DNA from: Solirubrobacter phytolaccae
GTDB lineage: Bacteria; Actinomycetota; Thermoleophilia; Solirubrobacterales; Solirubrobacteraceae
Length of the DNA stretch: 64,000 nt
Assembly (NCBI RefSeq): GCF_027587195.1
Contig: NZ_JAPDDP010000023.1
Location: 1 to 64,000, forward strand
Direction: 5' to 3'
The notes under the pieces were generated by a model. The model had not been told where the DNA came from and searched no databases. It was given only the letters and a program-made list of their open reading frames with translations. This document shows positions 23,052 to 30,146 of this stretch, piece by piece. Each line of letters starts with the position of its first letter. Positions within the stretch are counted from its first letter, which is position 1. A program made the translations under genes and the position numbers.

Positions 23052-23582
23052 TTACGCGGCGCGCTCCAGCCGATCGGCCACATCCTCGGCGGATTCGGCC
23101 ATCGAGCGCATCACGAGCGCCTCGACGCTGCCCGCGTACCGTACGCGTCCGCCCGCCAGGAGTGTCAGCGTTCTTGCCACGCCATGGAGCGCGTCGAGTC
23201 GCCGGGTCGCCCACAGGGCCGCGCCTCCGCGCCGGGCGTGCCGCAGGACGAGCTCGCGTACGGCGGCGCGCGTCGCGGCGTCGAACCCGTCCGAGGGCTC
23301 GTCGACGAGCAGCACGAGCGGCGAGCCCGCCAGCGCCCGTGCGAGCGCGAGCGACGCCCCGGTCTCGTCGGCGATCAGCACGGCGCCGTTCGCGGACACG
23401 GAGCCGGACGTCGGCGCCAGGTCCCCGGCGAGGACGCCGAGCAGCACGCTCTTCCCGCACCCGCGCGGGCCGAGCACGCCGTGGACCTCGCCCGCACGGA
23501 CGACGAGGTCGATGCCCGACAGCACCGTCCGCCGACCGAAGTGCAGGTCGAGCCCGGTGCTCGTGACAAGTGCCGCTTGCAT
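23052..23582 (-). CDS. Degenerate ABC-type ATPase lacking Q-loop and signature motif
   Basis: This protein of about 176 residues is recognisably an ABC ATPase. It has an A-loop region, Walker A GPRGCGKS, and Walker B LVLLVDEPSDGFD. The H-loop position reads ATRRLD, so the usual His is gone. The helical subdomain that should carry the Q-loop and LSGGQ is cut out: only about 40 residues separate Walker A from SLALARAL, where about 100 are normal. It cannot form a conventional ATP sandwich. The helical C-terminus is ordinary. No permease is adjacent. The start is uncertain (ATG 23582, ATG 23594 or GTG 23642). It may be a decaying gene or a repurposed nucleotide-binding protein. Confidence 0.6.
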   Translation of the reverse strand: MQAALVTSTGLDLHFGRRTVLSGIDLVVRAGEVHGVLGPRGCGKSVLLGVLAGDLAPTSGSVSANGAVLIADETGASLALARALAGSPLVLLVDEPSDGFDAATRAAVRELVLRHARRGGAALWATRRLDALHGVARTLTLLAGGRVRYAGSVEALVMRSMAESAEDVADRLERAA

Positions 23583-23650
23583 ACCGTCGATCATCTGGTC
23601 AAAGGGTGCCGTAGCGCCCTCCCCGATCGTCCAGGTCTCCACGGACGTAC

Positions 23651-23656
23651 TAGGCT
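23651..23656 (+). promoter_or_regulatory. -10-like TAGGCT for leaderless M20 gene
   Basis: TAGGCT, six bases (CGCGGG), then ATG 23663. No Shine-Dalgarno is possible in the gap. Confidence 0.5.
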
Positions 23657-23662
23657 CGCGGG

Positions 23663-24868
23663 ATGGAGGAGGCGGCGCTCGCAGCGCTCGACACAGAGGC
23701 GCTGATCCGCGACGCGTCGGCGTTCGTGCGCATTCCGAGCGTCACCGGCGACGAGCGCGCGGCACTCGAGTGGCTGGCCGCGCAGGCGGCTGCGTACGGT
23801 CTCGAAGCCGACCTCCACCAGCACGACCTGGCGGCGCTGCGTGCGCACCCCGAGCATCCCGGCGAGGAAGCGCCGCGTGAGCAGCTGTGGGGCTTGACGG
23901 TCCGGCTGCCCGGCTCCAGACCCGGCCGGATCGCGCTCAACGGCCACGTGGACGTCGTCTCGCCTGGCACCGAGCCGTGGCGCCTCGGCCCCTGGTCGGG
24001 CGCTGTCGAGGACGGCCGGCTGCACGGCCGCGGCAGCGTCGACATGAAGGGTCCGGTGATCAGCGCCCTGCACGCGCTCGTCGCGCTGCGCGAGGTCGAC
24101 CACCCCGAGGTGGTGCTGATGGCCGTGCCGTCGGAGGAGGACGGCGGGCTCGGCACCTTCGCGGCGTTGCAGCGGGACGCGCGCTTCGACGCCGCGCTCA
24201 TCCCCGAGCCGACCGGCCTGCGCGTCGTCTGCGCCCAGGCGGGCGCGCTCACGTTCAAGGGGGAGATCCGGGGCGTCGCCACGCACGCCGCGGAGCGCCT
24301 CGCCGGCCACTCCGCGATCGACCGCTACGTCAAGGTCCACGCCGCGCTGGCGCGCCACGAGCAGGCGGTGAACGCCGACGTCGCGCATCCACTCATGCGC
24401 GAGCTCGAGCTGCCGTACCCGCTGGTGGTCGGCCAGCTGCGCGCGGGCGAGTGGTCGAGCATGGTGCCGGACCAGCTGGTGTTCGAGGGCCGCCTCGGCG
24501 TGCCAGTCGGCGTCGCGCCCGAGACCGCTCGCGAGGAGCTGCAGCGCGTCGTGGACGCCGCCCTCGACGACGACCTCCCGCGCTGCGTCCTCACCTGGGA
24601 GGGCGGCGCCTTCGCCTCCGGCACCACCGATCCCGAGCACCCGTGGGTGAAGACGGTCCAGGACGCGCTTGCCGCCGAGACCGGCCGCGCGCCGCTCGCC
24701 GGCGTGCCCTGGGGCGCCGACCTGCGGCTGTTCACCGCCCGCGGCATCCCGACCGTGATGGTCGGCACGCGCGGGATCGAGCTCGCGCACGCCGTCGACG
24801 AGAACGTCTCTGCGGACGAGCTCGCCACGATCGCCCGGACGATGATCCGGGCGATCGCGCGAAGTTAA
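23663..24868 (+). CDS. M20-family metallopeptidase/deacylase (ArgE/DapE/CPG2-like)
   Basis: This is a 401-residue, probably dimeric and cytoplasmic zinc hydrolase. It has His95 (NGHVDVV), bridging Asp127 (GSVDMKG), catalytic Glu158 and ligand Glu159 (PSEEDGG), a ligand in IPEPTG (Glu182), and a C-terminal His in IELAHAVDENV (about 381). The lid domain lies at about 190-310. These residues are all in place, so it should hydrolyse an N-acyl amino acid, a peptide or a related amide. Position and sequence do not tell ArgE from DapE or carboxypeptidase G2-like enzymes. No arginine or lysine biosynthesis genes are nearby. Confidence 0.9.
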   Translation: MEEAALAALDTEALIRDASAFVRIPSVTGDERAALEWLAAQAAAYGLEADLHQHDLAALRAHPEHPGEEAPREQLWGLTVRLPGSRPGRIALNGHVDVVSPGTEPWRLGPWSGAVEDGRLHGRGSVDMKGPVISALHALVALREVDHPEVVLMAVPSEEDGGLGTFAALQRDARFDAALIPEPTGLRVVCAQAGALTFKGEIRGVATHAAERLAGHSAIDRYVKVHAALARHEQAVNADVAHPLMRELELPYPLVVGQLRAGEWSSMVPDQLVFEGRLGVPVGVAPETAREELQRVVDAALDDDLPRCVLTWEGGAFASGTTDPEHPWVKTVQDALAAETGRAPLAGVPWGADLRLFTARGIPTVMVGTRGIELAHAVDENVSADELATIARTMIRAIARS

Positions 24869-24891
24869 AGACCCAGGGCCTTAAGAAGCCT

Positions 24892-26712
24892 TTAGATCCG
24901 GCCGGCGTCCTTCGCGGCCTGCTCGGCCGCGTCCAGCTTGCGCTCGACGAGGTCCAGGCCCTTGTCCCAGAAGCCCGGGTCGGCGAGGTCGACGCCGACG
25001 ATCTGGCCCAGCTCCTCCGGCGACTTGGAGCCGCCCGCGCGGAGCAGGTTCACGTAGTCGGCCTCGAAGCCCGGGCCCTCCTCCTCGAAGCGGCCGTAGA
25101 CCGCGAGCGCGAGCAGCTGCCCATAGGCGTACGCGTACACGTAGCCCGGCGAGGCGACGAAGTGGGGGACGTACGACCACCAGGACCGGTAGCCCTCGGT
25201 GACCTCGACCGCGTCGCCGAGGAGCTCCTCCTGCGACTGCGCCCACAGCTCGCCGAAGCGGTCGACCGAGATCTCGCCCTCCTCGCGGCGCGAGGTGTGC
25301 ACGAGGTGCTCGAAGCGGTTCATCGCCACCTGGCGGAAGACGGTCGCGATCGAGCCCTCGATCGACTCCGCCAGCAGCGACAGCCGCGACTCCGGCGTGG
25401 GGGAGGCCTCGAGCAGCTCACCGAACACGAGCGTCTCGCCGAACACCGAGGCGGTCTCGGCGAGCGTCAGCGGCGTCGCCATGTGGAACACGCCCTGCGA
25501 GCCGCCGAGCACCGCGTGCACGCCGTGCCCGAGCTCGTGCGCCAGCGTCAGCACGTCCCGGCGCAGGTGCGTGTAGTTGAGCATCACGTACGGGTGCGCG
25601 CTCGGCACGCCGTACGAGCAGAACGCGCCGCCGCGCTTGCCCGGGCGCACCGGGCCGTCGATCCACGGGTTCGACAGGAAGTCGTCGATGATCCCGCCCA
25701 GCTCGGGCGAGAAGTTCGCGTAGGACTCACGCACGATGCGCTTGGCCTCGGGCCAGGCGATCGTCTCGTTGTCCTGCGTGACGGCGGCCATGCGGTCGTA
25801 GTCGGCGAGCTTGTCGACGCCGAGCAGCTGCGCCTTCAGGCGGTACCAGCGGCGCGGCAGCTCGTAGCGCGCGCGGACCGCGTCGATCAGCGCCTGCACC
25901 GACTCGTCGGAGGCCTCGTTGGAGAGGTTGCGCGCCGACAGCCAGTGCGGGTAGTTGCGCAGCCGGTCGTCGGTCATCTTGTCGGCGAGCAGCGTGTTGA
26001 AGGCGTAGGCGCGCGTGCGCAGCCCGGGCTGCAGCGCCTTGGTGACGCGCGCGGCGATGTCCTGGCGCACCTCACGGTCCGGGTTGAACAGCTGCGAGAG
26101 CGCGGCGTCCAGCGGCACGTCCCCGACCTCGGGCAGCTCGACCGTGATCGCGGCCGTCTGCTCCTCGAACAGCCGCGTCCAGGCCGACCGGCCCGAGAGC
26201 TGCTTCTCCGTGAGGATGCGCTCCTCGGGCTCGCTGAGCAGGTGCGGGCGGTAGCGGCGCGCGGTCGCCAGGTGGTGGCGCGCGAAGTCCAGGCCGTCGG
26301 TGGCGAGCAGCTCCTCCGCCTTGGCGTCGTCCAGCGCCGCCCACTCGAGGTGGAAGAACAGCAGCTTGGTCTCGATCGCCGTGCCCTTCTCCTCGACGCG
26401 CTGCAGCAGCGCGCCGTTGGTCGGCGACTGCGTGTCGACGCTGAACGCGAGATGCGCGTAGGTGCCCGCGCGGGCCGCGATCTCCTCGATCTCCGCGAGC
26501 GCTTGCATCGCGGCGATGAGGCCCGCGCCGTCGATCTCGGCCAGCTTGCCGGCGTAGCGGTCGGCGAACGCGTCCGCGCGCGTCTGCGCTTCGGCCAGCA
26601 GCGCGTCCACGCCGGCCTGGGGATCGCCGCTCCCGGCGCCGTTCAGAAGGTCGGTGAGGTCCCAGGCGACCTCCTGCAGCTCCGGGTCGCTCACGGTATC
26701 GGGGGAGGTCAT
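24892..26712 (-). CDS. pepF: Oligoendopeptidase F-type metallopeptidase (M3)
   Basis: This 606-residue cytoplasmic zinc peptidase degrades short peptides. The zinc site HELGHGVH is at about residue 394, with the third ligand (Glu) in the downstream helix (LAETASVFGE, about 422). The N-terminal helical lid region (about 20-330), the AFCSYGVPSAHPYVMLNYT block before the zinc site, and the tail GYVYAYAYGQLLALAVYGRF are all as in PepF. ATG 26712 gives the expected N-terminus. TAGCCT precedes it by 7 nt. A longer frame overlapping the TetR gene is not supported. Confidence 0.93.
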   Translation of the reverse strand: MTSPDTVSDPELQEVAWDLTDLLNGAGSGDPQAGVDALLAEAQTRADAFADRYAGKLAEIDGAGLIAAMQALAEIEEIAARAGTYAHLAFSVDTQSPTNGALLQRVEEKGTAIETKLLFFHLEWAALDDAKAEELLATDGLDFARHHLATARRYRPHLLSEPEERILTEKQLSGRSAWTRLFEEQTAAITVELPEVGDVPLDAALSQLFNPDREVRQDIAARVTKALQPGLRTRAYAFNTLLADKMTDDRLRNYPHWLSARNLSNEASDESVQALIDAVRARYELPRRWYRLKAQLLGVDKLADYDRMAAVTQDNETIAWPEAKRIVRESYANFSPELGGIIDDFLSNPWIDGPVRPGKRGGAFCSYGVPSAHPYVMLNYTHLRRDVLTLAHELGHGVHAVLGGSQGVFHMATPLTLAETASVFGETLVFGELLEASPTPESRLSLLAESIEGSIATVFRQVAMNRFEHLVHTSRREEGEISVDRFGELWAQSQEELLGDAVEVTEGYRSWWSYVPHFVASPGYVYAYAYGQLLALAVYGRFEEEGPGFEADYVNLLRAGGSKSPEELGQIVGVDLADPGFWDKGLDLVERKLDAAEQAAKDAGRI

Positions 26713-26719
26713 CCCACCA

Positions 26720-26725
26720 AGGCTA
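26720..26725 (-). promoter_or_regulatory. -10-like TAGCCT for leaderless pepF
   Basis: Read on the minus strand it lies 7 nt before the ATG and directly after the TetR stop codon, so pepF can be transcribed independently of tetR. Confidence 0.45.
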
Positions 26726-26726
26726 C

Positions 26727-27311
26727 TTAGGGCAAAGGGCCGGACGCGTTGGCGGCGCGCAGGCCGTCGATCAGCACACTCAGGTGCCGGCGCCACGCTT
26801 CCTGGCACTGGTGCGGCTTGACCGTCGCCATGCCGATGCCGCAGGTGAACATCGGGATGTCGTCGATCACGACGTCCGGGCGCAGGTCGCCGGAGGCCTT
26901 CGCGCGGTCCATCAGCTCGATGTAGGCGTTGTTCATGTCGCTGATGAGGCACGTCTCGAACGGCATCTCGGCCTGCCCGATGATCTCGGTGAACGCGCGG
27001 TCGGAGGCGAGCACCTCGACGCCGGCCCACAGGGCGGACGTGAACGCCTCCCACGGGTCCTCGATCTCGAGCGCGGCCTGGGCGGACGCCAGCACCTGCT
27101 CGAACAGCGACACCGCCAGCGCGGAGATGAGCGCTTCCTTGGTCGGGAAGTGGCGGTAGACGGTGCCGACGCCGACGCCGGCCGCGCGGGCCACGTCGTC
27201 CATCTGCGCGTCCCGGCCGTGCTCCGCGAACACTTCGCGCGCGCCCTCCAGAACTCGCTCGCGGTTGCGGCGCGCATCGGCGCGGAGCGGGCGTTCGGCG
27301 GGCTGGGTCAT
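26727..27311 (-). CDS. TetR-family repressor of the divergent DHA2 efflux gene
   Basis: This 194-residue regulator has a TetR helix-turn-helix in residues about 20-60 (MDDVARAAGVGVGTVYRHFPTKEALI) and a C-terminal helical domain. It resembles the large actinobacterial set often annotated SCO4850/YjdC-like, with an AcrR-like N-terminus. It is divergent from a 14-helix MFS transporter with 106 bp between starts, the classic arrangement of an efflux pump and its local repressor. ATG 27311 is chosen because upstream in-frame sequence is out of the family. The inducer is unknown, probably a substrate of the pump. Confidence 0.9.
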   Translation of the reverse strand: MTQPAERPLRADARRNRERVLEGAREVFAEHGRDAQMDDVARAAGVGVGTVYRHFPTKEALISALAVSLFEQVLASAQAALEIEDPWEAFTSALWAGVEVLASDRAFTEIIGQAEMPFETCLISDMNNAYIELMDRAKASGDLRPDVVIDDIPMFTCGIGMATVKPHQCQEAWRRHLSVLIDGLRAANASGPLP

Positions 27312-27327
27312 ATGTCGACTGTAGTGC

Positions 27328-27357
27328 TTGACAAACGGAACCTCAACTCCGTATCGT
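27328..27357 (+). promoter_or_regulatory. Efflux gene promoter with embedded inverted repeat
   Basis: Consensus -35 TTGACA (27328-27333), an 18-bp spacer and -10-like TATCGT (27352-27357) drive the MFS gene. The spacer holds ACGGA-N8-TCCGT (27335-27352), a likely operator for the divergent TetR protein. Confidence 0.6.
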
Positions 27358-27417
27358 GCTAAACAGAACCGGAACTCCACCTCCATTTCTATTTCTTCTC
27401 CCCAGGGGTCACCTGCA

Positions 27418-28860
27418 ATGTCTTCCACCACCGACCGGCGCTGGCTCGCGCTGGCACTCCTCGCGCTGGCGCAATTCGTCGTCGTGCTCGACGCATCGAT
27501 CGTGAACGTCGCGCTGCCGTCGATCGGGACGGCGCTCGACTTCAGCCCGGACAACCTGTCCTGGGTCGTCAACGCCTACACGCTCACCTTCGGCGGCTTC
27601 CTGCTGCTCGGCGGTCGACTCGCCGACCTGCTCGGCCGCCGCCGCCTCTTCATCCTCGGCCTGATCCTGTTCGCCGGCGCTTCACTCGCGGGTGGACTGG
27701 CGCAGAGCGACGTCTGGTTGATCGCCGCGCGCGCCGTCCAGGGTCTCGGCGCCGCACTGCTCTCGCCCGCCGCCCTCTCGCTCGTCACCGAGCTGTTCAA
27801 GGAAGGCGCCGAGCGCAACAAGGCCATGGGCGTCTGGGGTGCGGTCGCCGGCTCCGGCGGCGCCGCCGGCGTGCTCCTCGGCGGCATGCTCACCGAGTGG
27901 GCCGGCTGGGAGTGGGTGCTGTTCGTGAACGTGCCGATCGGCCTCGCCGCGGCCGCGATCGCCCCGCGCCTGCTGCCCGAGTCGCGCAACGACGGTCACC
28001 GCCACTTCGACATCGCCGGCGCCGTCACGGTCACCGCCGGCCTCTCGCTGCTCGTCTACTCGCTCGTGAACGCCAACGACGCCGGCTGGACGTCCCCCGA
28101 GACGCTGCTGCTGGTCGGCATCGCGGTCGTCATCCTCGGCGCCTTCTACGTGATCGAGCGCCGCAACAAGGCGCCGCTCGTCCCGTTCCCGGGCATCTTC
28201 CGCCTGCGCACCGTGCGCGGCGTGAACCTCGTCGGCCTGCTGGTCGCGGCGTCGCTGTTCTCGATGTTCTTCTTCATCTCGCTCTACCTGCAGCAGGTGC
28301 TGGGCTTCGACGCGCTGAAGACCGGCCTCGGCTACCTGCCGCTGGCGGGCGGCATCATCGTCTCGGCCGGCGTCGCCTCCGTGCTGGTCACGCGCGTCGG
28401 CGTGCGGCCCGTGCTGGTCTCCGGCATGCTGCTGACCGCGATCGGCCTGCTGTGGTTCTCGCAGATCTCGGTCGGCGGCAGCTACGTCAGCGACATCCTG
28501 TTCCCGTCGATCATCAGCGCCTTCGGCCTCGGCTTCGCGTTCGTACCGATGACGATCGCCGCCGTCGCGGGCGTCGAGCCGCACGAGGCCGGGCTCGCCT
28601 CCGGCCTGATCAACACGAGCCAGCAGATCGGCGGCGCGCTCGGCCTCGCCGTGCTGGCGTCGATCGCCAACTCGCGCCGGGACTCGGTGCTCGAGACGGG
28701 CGCCGCCTTGCCGACCGCGATGACCGAGGGCTTCCAGGTCGCGATCACCGTCGGCGCCGGCATGGCCGTCGTCGGCGCGTTGCTCGCCTACATCCTGGTG
28801 TCGCCGCGCACCCCGGTCGACCCGGACGGCGAGGTCGACGTCGTGCCCGCGCTCACGTAG
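27418..28860 (+). CDS. DHA2-family (14-TMS) MFS drug transporter
   Basis: This 480-residue drug:proton antiporter is of the EmrB/QacA type. Helix 1 carries QFVVVLDASIVNVALP, a hallmark of the group. Motif A is GGRLADLLGRRR between helices 2 and 3. The antiporter motif C region VAGSGGAAGVLLGGMLTEW lies in helix 5. About 14 helices span residues 8-470. The true start is ATG 27418; the region upstream is the promoter. Expression is probably repressed by the divergent TetR. The substrate cannot be inferred. Confidence 0.93.
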   Translation: MSSTTDRRWLALALLALAQFVVVLDASIVNVALPSIGTALDFSPDNLSWVVNAYTLTFGGFLLLGGRLADLLGRRRLFILGLILFAGASLAGGLAQSDVWLIAARAVQGLGAALLSPAALSLVTELFKEGAERNKAMGVWGAVAGSGGAAGVLLGGMLTEWAGWEWVLFVNVPIGLAAAAIAPRLLPESRNDGHRHFDIAGAVTVTAGLSLLVYSLVNANDAGWTSPETLLLVGIAVVILGAFYVIERRNKAPLVPFPGIFRLRTVRGVNLVGLLVAASLFSMFFFISLYLQQVLGFDALKTGLGYLPLAGGIIVSAGVASVLVTRVGVRPVLVSGMLLTAIGLLWFSQISVGGSYVSDILFPSIISAFGLGFAFVPMTIAAVAGVEPHEAGLASGLINTSQQIGGALGLAVLASIANSRRDSVLETGAALPTAMTEGFQVAITVGAGMAVVGALLAYILVSPRTPVDPDGEVDVVPALT

Positions 28861-28866
28861 GGCACC

Positions 28867-29016
28867 CTGAAGCATTCCGGCGGGCCTGCCGCGGCACATC
28901 CGCGGCGCCTCGCGCCACCCACGATGCTCAACGGGCTAGCGCCCGCCTGCGCTCGCGTGCGGCCCGAGGCATCCACGGCTGCACCACGTCAGACCCACCG
29001 TCGATGCTTCAGCGCA
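28867..29016. repeat. Imperfect inverted repeat flanking a gene-free spacer
   Basis: CCTGAAGCAT near 28867 and its complement ATGCTTCAGCG near 29003-29013 bracket a 130-bp spacer between the MFS stop and the convergent phosphotransferase stop. Further GATGCT- and GGCATCC-like words occur inside. No ORF or promoter is seen. It could form a large stem-loop acting as a two-way transcription end. Confidence 0.35.
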
Positions 29017-29788
29017 CCCAGCGCCAGATCGTGACCTGAAGCGAGCGGGCTTCGATCCACAGGTTCAGCTCCCCCGGATCGACGCCCATGCGGGAGGCGG
29101 CGTAGGCCGCCTCCTGACGCTCGCGGCCGTGACGCCCGGCCAGGAGGCAGGCCGCGTCCCAGCCGACGGGTCCGAGGCAAGTGTCCTCCCAGTCGTTCCA
29201 CAGCGGCCCACCGAGCACGTTGCCCAGGTGCGCGTCGCCGTGGAGCGGTTGGACCGGGGAGCGCAGCTCGGTCAGCATCGGCACGAGCTCGTGGATGCGC
29301 AGCAGCAGCGTCGTCGCCGTGTCCGGGTCGATCGTCTCCTCGGCGGCGAGCCGGGCGAGCACCGCCTCGGCCTCGGTGATCGTGCCGAGCAGCGGGAGCG
29401 AGCCGCCGTAGCTGCGCAGGGCCTCGTGGCACTGCGCGAGCGCCTCGCCCGCGGCGGCGGGGTCCACGGCGTCGGCGGGCGGCGCGTAGTCCCAGAACGA
29501 CAGGACGCGCCCGTTGTGGACGTGTGGCCCGGGCGGGAGCTCGGCGCTGGGAGCGACCACGGGCGCGCCCGCGCGCGCGAGGTGGCCGGCGACGCTCAGC
29601 TCGCGCTCCTGCCAGGTGGTGCCCCGCCGCGCACGCGTGATCGTGCCGGCGACACGTGCCACCACGGGTGCCGGGCGCAGGTGCACCAGCACGTTGAGCT
29701 GGTCGCGCAGGATGATCGGGTCCTCGACCTTGAGGCCGTGAACCCGCGCCACCGCGACCGCTGCCTCTAGCGCAGAGCGGTCTTCCAC
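29009..29788 (-). CDS. Aminoglycoside-phosphotransferase-like kinase (APH/choline kinase fold)
   Basis: This 259-residue small-molecule kinase has a protein-kinase-like fold. The catalytic loop is LHGDAHLGNVLGG (about residues 165-177; HGDxHxxN). The metal-binding motif follows at LWNDWEDTCLGPVGWDAACL, with WDAA replacing the Asp-rich stretch seen in many APHs. The N-terminal lobe is short. Proteins of this sort phosphorylate aminoglycosides, homoserine, choline or sugars; nothing here identifies the substrate. GTG 29788 overlaps the upstream DoxX-like gene by 22 bp. The longer upstream frame is a shadow of that gene. Confidence 0.78.
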   Translation of the reverse strand: MEDRSALEAAVAVARVHGLKVEDPIILRDQLNVLVHLRPAPVVARVAGTITRARRGTTWQERELSVAGHLARAGAPVVAPSAELPPGPHVHNGRVLSFWDYAPPADAVDPAAAGEALAQCHEALRSYGGSLPLLGTITEAEAVLARLAAEETIDPDTATTLLLRIHELVPMLTELRSPVQPLHGDAHLGNVLGGPLWNDWEDTCLGPVGWDAACLLAGRHGRERQEAAYAASRMGVDPGELNLWIEARSLQVTIWRWVR

Positions 29789-30120
29789 ACCGACGCGATC
29801 ATCGCACCCTGCAGCGGCAGGCGTGCGTACAGCAAGGACTTCGGGATCTTCTTGAAGCGCTCGGGGTGCGCGGCCATCTCGACGTTGGCCGGGAAGACCG
29901 CGACCAGCGTCGCGATGAGCCACCAGCCCGCGGCGCGCCGCGTCTTCGGGTGCAGCACGCCCGCGCCGCCGACGATCTCCGCCACACCGCTCGCGTACAC
30001 GAGCTCGCGGTGGGCGGGCAGAGAGCGCGGCATGATCGCCTCGTACATCCGGGGCCGCAGGAAGTGCAGGACCCCGGTGGTGATGAACGTGGCGCCGAGT
30101 GCGACGCGGGCAACTGCCAT
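29767..30120 (-). CDS. DoxX-like small membrane protein
   Basis: This 117-residue protein has about four membrane helices, starting VARVALGATFITTGVLHFLRP and including the MYEAIMPRSLPAHRELVYASGVAEIVGGAGVL region that typifies the DoxX/MauE-like family. These proteins sit in the cytoplasmic membrane; the family is linked to redox or oxidative-stress functions without a firm mechanism. ATG 30120 is preceded by TAACCT and a 7-nt gap. The kinase-like gene starts inside its last codons. Confidence 0.8.
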   Translation of the reverse strand: MAVARVALGATFITTGVLHFLRPRMYEAIMPRSLPAHRELVYASGVAEIVGGAGVLHPKTRRAAGWWLIATLVAVFPANVEMAAHPERFKKIPKSLLYARLPLQGAMIASVWKTALR

Positions 30121-30126
30121 CTGTCT

Positions 30127-30146
30127 GAGGTTAGGAGGCTTACCTC
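30127..30146. promoter_or_regulatory. Inverted repeat over the DoxX-like promoter
   Basis: GAGGTTAG-GAGG-CTTACCTC (one mismatch) covers both the -10-like TAACCT (minus strand) and the preceding gene's stop codon. It may be an operator (its TTAGGNNNCTTACC core resembles an iron box) or a terminator stem. Confidence 0.35.

Noticed and set aside
24864-24883. TTAAAGACCC-AGGGCCTTAA as a terminator between the M20 and pepF genes
   Set aside because: The stem has two mismatches and only short runs of pairs; not convincing enough to list, though some two-way ending is needed there.
23887-26730. A 947-residue plus-strand frame across the M20 and PepF genes
   Set aside because: It crosses two well-supported genes, including one on its own strand in another frame, and has no recognisable domain.
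27328-27417. Extended N-terminus of the DHA2 transporter
   Set aside because: It would begin within the -35 box and add a Ser/Asn-rich leader unlike any MFS protein; ATG 27418 fits helix 1.
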